Below, piece by piece: positions 1 to 5,087 of a stretch of 10,056 nt of DNA (positions within the stretch are counted from its first letter, which is position 1; every line of letters starts with the position of its first letter). Location of the stretch: NCBI GenBank assembly GCA_900551885.1, contig URXS01000068.1, positions 1 through 10,056 of the forward strand, written 5' to 3'. The notes under the pieces are model-generated. The model ran no database searches. It saw only the letters and a list, made by a program, of their open reading frames with translations, and had not been told where the DNA came from. This DNA is from an uncultured Oscillibacter sp. GTDB taxonomy: Bacteria; Bacillota; Clostridia; Oscillospirales; Oscillospiraceae. Position numbers and translations under genes: made by a program.

Positions 1-715
1 TGCCGATCAGGTACAGGTCCTCGCCCTCGATCTTGTACATCATGGCGTCCATGTCGGTCTGGGACATGACGCCCTCCACCACGTTGCCGTGAATCATGAA
101 GGGGGGAATGCAGTAGGTGAACCCCTTGCCGATCATGAAGTCCCGGCCATAGGCCAGCACCGCCTCATGGAGCCGGGCGATGTCGCCCAGCAGGTAGTAG
201 AAGCCGTTGCCGGAGACCCGTCCGGCGGCGTCCAGGTCGATGCCGTTGAAGGATTCCATGATCTCCGTGTGATAGGGGATGGGGAAGTCGGGCACCTTGG
301 GCTCACCAAAGCGCTGCACCTCCACGTTGCAGGAATCGTCCGGGCCGATGGGCACGGAGGGGTCGATCATCTGGGGAATCTGAAGCATGTCCTTGTGGAG
401 GGCCGCCTCCAGCTCGGTCTCCTGCTTCTCCAGCTCCGCCAGGCGATCCGCCTGCTGCTTCACCTGGGCCTTGACAGCCTCGGCCTCCGCCAGCTTGCTG
501 GGGTCCTTCTTGGCCTGGCCCATCAGCATGCCGATCTGCTTGCTGAGGGTATTGCGGTTGGAGCGGAGCTGGTCCGCCTCCGCAATGGCGGCGCGGCGCT
601 TGGCGTCCAGGTCGATAACCTCGTCCACCAGGGGCAGCTTGGCATCCTGGAATTTCTTTTTGATGTTTTCCTTGACGGCATCGGGGTTTTCCCGGATAAA
701 TCGGATATCCAGCAT
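1..715 (-). CDS. serS: Seryl-tRNA synthetase, N-terminal 238 codons (C-terminus outside window)
   Basis: Class II aminoacyl-tRNA synthetase that charges tRNA(Ser) with serine in the cytoplasm. The visible protein begins MLDIRFIRENPDAVKENI, the standard SerRS start. Residues about 30-110 form the long antiparallel coiled-coil arm that grips the tRNA(Ser) variable arm, rich in Ala, Glu, Lys and Gln with heptad spacing. From about residue 145 the catalytic domain begins, with the family's typical DFPIPYHTEIMESFNGID-like stretch, a GFYYLLGDIARLHEAV segment at 171-186 and FMIHGNVVEGVMSQTD at 206-221, which leads into motif 1/2 territory. Family members are about 420-430 residues, so a little over half is present; the rest, with motifs 2 and 3, lies beyond base 1. 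The ATG at 715 is preceded by an AGGAG sequence about 8 bases upstream. It lies 87 bases after the coiled-coil membrane protein gene, and that spacer holds a parS site. Identification is firm. Confidence 0.97.
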   Translation of the reverse strand, partial: MLDIRFIRENPDAVKENIKKKFQDAKLPLVDEVIDLDAKRRAAIAEADQLRSNRNTLSKQIGMLMGQAKKDPSKLAEAEAVKAQVKQQADRLAELEKQETELEAALHKDMLQIPQMIDPSVPIGPDDSCNVEVQRFGEPKVPDFPIPYHTEIMESFNGIDLDAAGRVSGNGFYYLLGDIARLHEAVLAYGRDFMIGKGFTYCIPPFMIHGNVVEGVMSQTDMDAMMYKIEGEDLYLIG

Positions 716-752
716 GGTTCTCTCTCCTCAAATAAAATGTGGGTGCATAAAA

Positions 753-768
753 TGTTTCACGTGAAACG
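753..768. other. parS: parS site 1 (15 of 16 bases), between serS and its upstream neighbour
   Basis: The sequence TGTTTCACGTGAAACG differs from the palindromic Bacillus-type parS consensus TGTTTCACGTGAAACA only at its last base. ParB dimers recognise this site and load onto DNA as CTP-dependent clamps. It lies 38 to 53 bases upstream of the serS start, in the spacer where a serS promoter would sit, and about 600 bases from the parB stop codon. With two perfect copies near 3122-3184 and parA/parB in between, assignment as a real centromere site is strong. Confidence 0.9.
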
Positions 769-802
769 TTGATAACAAAAAAAGGATTTCGCCGCTTTCA
801 GG

Positions 803-1342
803 TCAGTTGGTCTGCGCTTCCACGGCCTCCCGAAGCTGGGCAAAGCGCCGGGCAGGGGAGGTGACGTCCTTTTCGGGGGATTCCTCCGGCAGGACGGTGT
901 CGTAGCCGGCGGAGACCATCTCCTCAATGGTTTTCCGGCAGGCCTCCAGATCGCCGGCGGCGTATTGTTGTTGCAGGGTGTACAGTTCCAGCAGAGCCTG
1001 GGACTCCGTCTCGGCCGCATCCAGCTTATCCTGGGTTTCCTGCCCGGCGTCCTCCAGGTCCGCAATGTCTTCCTGTGCCTGGGACAGCTCTTCCTGGAGC
1101 TCGATGATCTTCTCCTGGGTGGCCTGGACTTCCTGCATGGCAGTGACGGAGTGCTGGAGCTCGCCCAGGGCCTCCGTGTTGCTGCGCTGGTGCATGAAGA
1201 AGGACAGCGCCATCAGCAAAAACGCCACGATGAAGAGGATCATGATATACACCACGACGGGCTTTTTCCCGGTGGGCGTTGTGTCCTGGCCCTGAGAGGA
1301 GACAGGATCACCTGACCCGTCGCTTCGTTTTTCCAATTTCAT
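803..1342 (-). CDS. Small single-pass membrane protein with coiled coil, unknown function, in the parAB operon
   Basis: I do not recognise a family. The 179-residue protein has a polar N-terminus (residues 1-28) ending in a Lys-Lys pair, one hydrophobic transmembrane segment at about 29-50 (VVVYIMILFIVAFLLMALSF), then a long acidic coiled coil at about 55-125 rich in Glu, Gln, Ala and Leu, and a short helical tail with an Arg-Arg pair near 166. There is no signal-peptidase site. By the positive-inside rule the short N-terminus would be cytoplasmic and the coiled coil outside, which is inference. The ATG at 1342 lies only 14 bases after the parB stop, and its AAAGGAA ribosome site overlaps the end of parB, so it is almost certainly co-transcribed with parA and parB. 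Clostridia often carry a small membrane protein between parB and serS (DUF4446), but the N-terminal cytoplasmic stretch and overall sequence do not look like that family to me. The gene is likely real; the function is open. Confidence 0.85.
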   Translation of the reverse strand: MKLEKRSDGSGDPVSSQGQDTTPTGKKPVVVYIMILFIVAFLLMALSFFMHQRSNTEALGELQHSVTAMQEVQATQEKIIELQEELSQAQEDIADLEDAGQETQDKLDAAETESQALLELYTLQQQYAAGDLEACRKTIEEMVSAGYDTVLPEESPEKDVTSPARRFAQLREAVEAQTN

Positions 1343-1356
1343 AGTGTTTGTTCCTT

Positions 1357-2238
1357 TCAGGGCCTGGACTCCGGGCCCTTGAGCCGCAGGAGCGCCAAAG
1401 CCTCCAGCAGGTCGTTCAGGTCGTCCATCCCGTAATATTCCAACTCAATGCGGCCCTTTTTTCGTCCTGTGACGATCCGGACGCCCCGGCCCAGCCGGGA
1501 GCTCAAGTCCTTCTGGGCCTCCGCAGTGTAGTCTGGACCGCTGGGCGCCGCCTTCACGGGCTTCTTTTCCGCAGACAGTCGCTTGGCCAGAGCCTCCGTC
1601 TGTCGGACCGACAGTCCGCCGGACACCACCGCCTCTGCGGCCCGCTGTTGCAGAGCGGGGGAGAGGGGCACCAGAGCCCGGGCATGACCGGCGGAGAGTT
1701 TGCCCTCCTCCACCAGCTTCGCCACCGGGGCGGTCAGTGACAACAATCGCAGGGCATTGGCCACAGCGCTGCGGGACTTGCCCACCTGGGCGGCGGCCTC
1801 CTCCTGGGTCATGTGATAGTTCTCGATCAGAGTCTGGAAACCGGCGGCTTCCTCCATGGGATTCAGGTCCTCCCGCTGAAGGTTTTCGATCATGGCCAGC
1901 TCGGCGGCCTTGCGGTCGTCAGCCTCCACCACGACTACCGGCACCTCCCGCAGTCCCGCCAGGCGGGCGGCCCGCCAACGGCGCTCGCCGGCGATGATCT
2001 GGTAATAGCCGGAGGCCAGCTTCCGGACCGTCAGGGGCTGAATGATGCCGTGGAGCCGGATGGAATCCGCCAGCTCCGCCAGAGCGGCCTCATCAAAGGC
2101 CTTCCGGGGCTGGGAGGAACAGCTCTCCACCTGGGAGATGTCCACATACAGACTGCCTGCGGCTTCGGGCTTCAGCGCCTCGTCACCCAGCAGGGCGCCG
2201 AGGCCGCGGCCCAGGCCGGAGGGTTTCTTGGATGCCAT
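1357..2238 (-). CDS. parB: Chromosome-partitioning protein ParB (CTP-dependent parS clamp)
   Basis: Binds parS, hydrolyses CTP, spreads along DNA as a sliding clamp, and works with ParA to separate replicated origins and load SMC. The 293-residue protein has an N-terminal ParA-contact segment (KKPSGLGRGLGALLGD, residues 4-19), a CTP-binding N-domain with GERRWRA at 84-90 and ENLQREDLNP at 118-127, and a helix-turn-helix at about 143-166 (MTQEEAAAQVGKSRSAVANAL) followed by GKLSAGHARAL at 179-189. After a Lys/Ala/Pro-rich linker (223-236) comes the C-terminal dimerisation domain. Length matches the family (about 280-300). A GTG at 2244 is in frame, but the AGGAGG at 2245-2250 abuts it; that ribosome site is correctly spaced (6 bases) for the ATG at 2238, so I use ATG. 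The gene follows parA by 21 bases and precedes the membrane coiled-coil gene by 14. The residues match ParB rather than the paralogue Noc, and the parS sites nearby agree. Confidence 0.96.
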   Translation of the reverse strand: MASKKPSGLGRGLGALLGDEALKPEAAGSLYVDISQVESCSSQPRKAFDEAALAELADSIRLHGIIQPLTVRKLASGYYQIIAGERRWRAARLAGLREVPVVVVEADDRKAAELAMIENLQREDLNPMEEAAGFQTLIENYHMTQEEAAAQVGKSRSAVANALRLLSLTAPVAKLVEEGKLSAGHARALVPLSPALQQRAAEAVVSGGLSVRQTEALAKRLSAEKKPVKAAPSGPDYTAEAQKDLSSRLGRGVRIVTGRKKGRIELEYYGMDDLNDLLEALALLRLKGPESRP

Positions 2239-2244
2239 ACGCAC

Positions 2245-2250
2245 CCTCCT
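2245..2250 (-). promoter_or_regulatory. Shine-Dalgarno site that fixes the parB start
   Basis: A perfect AGGAGG on the minus strand ends directly before an in-frame GTG at 2244 (no spacing) and 6 bases before the ATG at 2238. Only the ATG has usable spacing, so parB should begin MASKKPSGLG. Confidence 0.85.
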
Positions 2251-2259
2251 TTCTGGAAA

Positions 2260-3018
2260 TCAGGCGCCTTGCCGCTTTAAAAATTCAGCGGCAAAAGCGG
2301 TATAAGCCTCCGCTCCCCGAGAGGAGCGGTCGTAGGCGGTAATGGGTTTTCCGTGGCTGGGGGCCTCGCTGAGGCGGACATTCCGGGGAATCACCGTGGC
2401 GTAGACCTTGCCGGGGAAGTAATGCTTCACTTCCTCCGCCACCTGTAACGCCAGATTGGTGCGGCCGTCAAACATGGTCAGCAGCACACCCTCCAGCTCC
2501 AGCTTGGGGTTCAGGGACCGCCGCACAATGCGGACGGTGTTCATCAGGTCGCTGAGTCCCTCCAGGGCGTAGTATTCCCCCTGAACCGGCACCAAAATCG
2601 TGTCTGCGGCACAGAGGGCGTTGAGGGTCAGCAGCTCCAGAGAGGGCGGACAGTCAATAAAAATAAAGTCATAGTCTGCCGCAAGCTGTTCCAAGGCATC
2701 CCGCAGCAGGAATTCCCGCCGCTCCATGCCGATCAGCTCGATACCGGCGCCGGCCAGCGCCTTGTTGGAGGGCAACACATCCCCGAAACGGGTGTGAGCC
2801 ACCGCCTCCCGGGCTTCCGACTCGCCGATCAGCACCTGGTAGATGCCCTTGGAGACGGTCTTGTCCACACCCATACCGGAAGTGGAGTTGGCCTGGGGGT
2901 CAAAGTCGCAGAGCAAAACTTTTTTCCCGGCCTCCATCAGGGTGGCGGCCAGGTTGACGCAGGTGGTGGTTTTGCCGACACCGCCCTTTTGATTGACAAT
3001 TGCAACGGTTTTTGCCAA
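2260..3018 (-). CDS. parA: Chromosome-partitioning ATPase ParA (Soj)
   Basis: ParA/MinD-type ATPase that dimerises on ATP, binds DNA non-specifically and is released by ParB, giving origin movement; in Firmicutes it also acts on DnaA. The 252-residue protein has the deviant Walker A KGGVGKTTT at 11-19 with signature Lys11 and Lys16, the Walker A' DFDPQANST at 38-46 with Asp40, Walker B FIFIDCPPS at 118-126, and the C-terminal PRNVRLSEAPSHGKPI block at 211-226 typical of the chromosomal Soj group. The length is that of chromosomal ParA without the DNA-binding extension of plasmid types. The start is TTG at 3018; no ATG lies close, and MAKTVAIVNQKGG is the canonical N-terminus. An AGGTG ribosome site lies 5 bases upstream. 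It heads the operon parA, parB and the membrane coiled-coil gene, with its own promoter at 3059-3087 and two parS sites upstream. Its upstream neighbour is a glucan hydrolase, not the common mnmG-rsmG pair. Confidence 0.97.
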   Translation of the reverse strand: MAKTVAIVNQKGGVGKTTTCVNLAATLMEAGKKVLLCDFDPQANSTSGMGVDKTVSKGIYQVLIGESEAREAVAHTRFGDVLPSNKALAGAGIELIGMERREFLLRDALEQLAADYDFIFIDCPPSLELLTLNALCAADTILVPVQGEYYALEGLSDLMNTVRIVRRSLNPKLELEGVLLTMFDGRTNLALQVAEEVKHYFPGKVYATVIPRNVRLSEAPSHGKPITAYDRSSRGAEAYTAFAAEFLKRQGA

Positions 3019-3023
3019 AGGGA

Positions 3024-3028
3024 CACCT
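3024..3028 (-). promoter_or_regulatory. Ribosome binding site for the TTG start of parA
   Basis: AGGTG on the minus strand lies 5 bases before the TTG at 3018. It is a moderate match and, with the TTG start, suggests modest translation of parA compared with parB, which has AGGAGG and ATG. Confidence 0.65.
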
Positions 3029-3058
3029 ACTTTCTCAGATCCTTGGGTTCAATCACCC

Positions 3059-3087
3059 ATTATATCAAGGAGGGTCGGCACTTGCAA
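3059..3087 (-). promoter_or_regulatory. Probable sigma-A promoter of the parAB operon
   Basis: On the minus strand, TTGCAA (3082-3087, 4 of 6 to TTGACA) is followed after exactly 17 bases by TATAAT (3059-3064), a perfect -10, preceded by TGA to give an extended TGnTATAAT. Transcription would start near 3052, leaving a leader of about 34 bases before the parA start. The upstream gene ends in a terminator at 3153-3198, so parAB needs its own promoter. A perfect parS lies 35 bases upstream of the -35, where bound or spreading ParB could repress it; that regulation is inference from known ParB behaviour. Confidence 0.8.
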
Positions 3088-3121
3088 GGGCAAATCCAAA
3101 AAAGCCGGAAAAGGGAAGGCG

Positions 3122-3137
3122 TGTTTCACGTGAAACA
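3122..3137. other. parS: parS site 2 (perfect), upstream of the parA promoter
   Basis: TGTTTCACGTGAAACA matches the 16-bp palindromic parS consensus exactly. It lies between the parA promoter and the terminator of the GH13 gene; its centre is 47 bp from that of site 3, about four and a half helical turns, which puts the two sites on nearly opposite faces of the DNA. Confidence 0.97.
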
Positions 3138-3152
3138 GGTCCCTGAGAAAGC

Positions 3153-3198
3153 AAAAAAATCCCCCGGATGTTTCACGTGAAACATCCGGGGGATTTTT
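3153..3198 (-). terminator. Intrinsic terminator of the GH13 gene, with parS as its core
   Basis: Bases 3155-3198 are a perfect 44-bp inverted repeat centred at 3176/3177. The minus-strand transcript would fold into a long stem whose base is AAAAAUCCCCCGGA paired with its complement and whose upper part is the parS palindrome, then run into seven U residues (3159-3153). The stop codon TGA of the GH13 gene (3200-3198) touches the left foot of the stem. On the plus strand the same element ends in five T, so it could work in both directions, though no plus-strand gene is seen nearby. It would separate the dut-to-GH13 operon from parAB. Confidence 0.93.
3169..3184. other. parS: parS site 3 (perfect), inside the terminator stem
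   Basis: TGTTTCACGTGAAACA matches the parS consensus at all 16 positions and forms the exact centre of the 44-bp palindrome described for the terminator. ParB should bind it as it does site 2. Because flanking bases extend the symmetry by 14 bp on each side, the site is also the tip of a potential RNA hairpin or DNA cruciform. Confidence 0.97.
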
Positions 3199-5072
3199 CA
3201 GCTTAACAGCAGGCCCGTACGAGGCGGCAGGGTCAATGTCAGCAGGCCGTCTCCGGCGGGATATACCTGGCCGGTCAGCAGATCCTGGGGCGGTGCCCAG
3301 TGCCAGGGGAGGGTCAGGGTGCGGACCTCCTGGCCGGCGTTGGTCACCAGCACCGTCCGCTCCGACTCCGTCTCACGGGCAAAAGCCAGCAGAGGGCCGG
3401 AGGCACACAGCCACCGGAACCGGCCCCGGGACAGGGAGGGACGACTGCGCCGCAGATAGCCCAGCAGGGAGAACCACTGCCGCAGCTCCAGAGGCTGATT
3501 GCCCCAGGGAAAGGTGCCCCGGTTGAAAGGATCCTCAAAACCCTCCATGCCGGCCTCGTCGCCATAGTAGATCATGGGCGCGCCGGGAAAGGCAAACAGC
3601 ACCAGCGCCGCCAGCCGGGTCAGGGCCTCGCCCCGGGCCCGCTCGGTGGGGGAGAGGCGGTAGGCGGCCCGCTCCTCCTTGGTCTCCGGCACGTGGTCGG
3701 CGCCCAGCACCGTCAGGATACGGGGCGTATCGTGGGTGCCGAGGAAATTCAGCGCCGAGTAAAAAGCGGCGGGAGGGTAATTCTCCCGGATGGTCTCCAT
3801 GGCCTCCTGGAAGTCGGCGGCGTTGCCGCCCCGCAGGTAGGCCAGCAGAGCGGTCCGAAAGGGGTAGTTCATGACGCCGTGGAGCTCCCGGCCCAGCAGG
3901 TAGCGCCGCCGCTGGGAGTAGGCGATCTTGTTGCTGGCGTCCTCCCACACCTCGCCCAGCAGGAAGCTGTCGGCGTTGGTTTCCTCCATGGCGTTCCGGA
4001 TCTTCTCAATGAACCAGTCGGGAAGTTCGTCGGCCACATCCAGCCGCCAGCCGTCCACGCCGCAGCGCAGCCACCGGCGGATGATGGAGTCGGGATTGTC
4101 AATGATGTAATCCACATAGCCGGGGCAGTCCTCCCGGACTGCCGGCAGGGTGCGGATGCCCCACCAGGCGTCATAGTCGTCCGGCCAGGGGTGGAAGGTG
4201 TACCAGCCAAAGTAGGGGGATTCCTGACTTTGGGCCGCTCCCAGAGAGGGGTAAAAACCGTCGGCATTGAAGTAGAGGCTCTGGGATCCGGTGTGGTTGA
4301 ACACGCCATCCAAAATCACCCGCATTCCCAGCTCATGAGCCTGTTCGCACAGGGTCCGCAGGTCCTCCTCCGTGCCCAGCATGGGATCCACCTTGGTATA
4401 ATCAGCGGTGTTATAGCGGTGGTTGGAGGCGGACTCGAAAATGGGGTTCAGGTACAGCGTACTGACACCCAGTTCCGCCAAATAGGGCAATTTGGAGGCA
4501 ATGCCCCGCAGACTGCCGCCAAAGAAGTCCCGGTTGCGGACCTCGCCGTCCGGGTCCGGCCGCCACTCCGGTGTCTCCAACCAGCTCTGATGGACCCAGC
4601 GGCTGCCCACAAGTCCCGCGGGGTCGGCTTTGTCCGTAGGCAGGCGGCAAAAACGATCTGGGAATATCTGGTAAATTACGCCGCTGCCAAACCAGCCGGG
4701 GGTGCGGCTTTCCTGGTACACCGTCAGTTGCCAGGGGTCGATCTGACCATCGCTGCGGTAGCCGGTTTTGTCCAGATCGCAGCCGGTGCCGTCGTCCCGC
4801 CAGAAGCGGAAGTGGTACCAGACCAGATCCGGCTCCGCCGGGGCCCGCATGGACAGGGAGAAGCGAATGCGCTCGCCGTCCACCCCATCCTGCAGCAGTT
4901 CCCGCTCCTCCCATTGGTCGGAGAACTCCCGGTGCATGACAAGCGCACAGTGGGTAAAGGCCTCCGACGCCAGAGGGCGGCAGTGAAAGGTGATAGCGGT
5001 TCCGCAAGCGGCGGCCCCGAAGGGCGACTTACACAGGCCGCAGCGGGGGTCAAAGACAAAGGGTTCGCTCAT
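3198..5072 (-). CDS. GH13 alpha-amylase family enzyme, neopullulanase/cyclomaltodextrinase-like, cytoplasmic
   Basis: Predicted to hydrolyse alpha-1,4 (possibly also alpha-1,6) bonds of maltodextrins, cyclodextrins or pullulan fragments. The 624-residue protein has no signal peptide, so it should act inside the cell on imported oligosaccharides. Residues 1-125 look like an N-terminal beta-sandwich (CBM34-like) that is unusually Cys-rich (Cys 11, 14, 23, 31, 42). The catalytic barrel starts at YQIFPDRF (134-141). The GH13 conserved regions are all present: NPIFES (209-214), DGVFNH (255-260), GWRLDVADE (341-349) with nucleophile Asp345, LLGEVWED (371-378) with acid/base Glu374, and FLGTHDTPR (443-451) with Asp448. 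A C-terminal beta domain ends at 624. These features and the N-terminal domain fit subfamily GH13_20; exact specificity cannot be read. The ATG at 5072 has AGGAGG at 5083-5088, and the gene lies 15 bases after mrdA, so it is likely the last gene of the mre operon. Its stop touches the parS-containing terminator. Confidence 0.93.
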   Translation of the reverse strand: MSEPFVFDPRCGLCKSPFGAAACGTAITFHCRPLASEAFTHCALVMHREFSDQWEERELLQDGVDGERIRFSLSMRAPAEPDLVWYHFRFWRDDGTGCDLDKTGYRSDGQIDPWQLTVYQESRTPGWFGSGVIYQIFPDRFCRLPTDKADPAGLVGSRWVHQSWLETPEWRPDPDGEVRNRDFFGGSLRGIASKLPYLAELGVSTLYLNPIFESASNHRYNTADYTKVDPMLGTEEDLRTLCEQAHELGMRVILDGVFNHTGSQSLYFNADGFYPSLGAAQSQESPYFGWYTFHPWPDDYDAWWGIRTLPAVREDCPGYVDYIIDNPDSIIRRWLRCGVDGWRLDVADELPDWFIEKIRNAMEETNADSFLLGEVWEDASNKIAYSQRRRYLLGRELHGVMNYPFRTALLAYLRGGNAADFQEAMETIRENYPPAAFYSALNFLGTHDTPRILTVLGADHVPETKEERAAYRLSPTERARGEALTRLAALVLFAFPGAPMIYYGDEAGMEGFEDPFNRGTFPWGNQPLELRQWFSLLGYLRRSRPSLSRGRFRWLCASGPLLAFARETESERTVLVTNAGQEVRTLTLPWHWAPPQDLLTGQVYPAGDGLLTLTLPPRTGLLLS

Positions 5073-5087
5073 GCGAGACGATCCTCC

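Noticed and set aside
89..772. Plus-strand open frame over serS
   Set aside because: Its translation is the antisense of a clear seryl-tRNA synthetase and ends inside the parS site; no ribosome site or family resemblance.
777..802. Possible terminator after the coiled-coil gene (T7 on the minus strand at 783-777)
   Set aside because: There is a T run but I find no stable GC-rich stem directly before it, so read-through into serS cannot be excluded.
2239..2244. GTG at 2244 as parB start
   Set aside because: It has no spacing to the AGGAGG at 2245-2250, while the ATG at 2238 has 6 bases.
3687..3698. Another CACGTG core inside the GH13 gene, as possible parS
   Set aside because: The flanks are GC-rich and lack the TTT/AAA arms of parS; only the six-base core matches.
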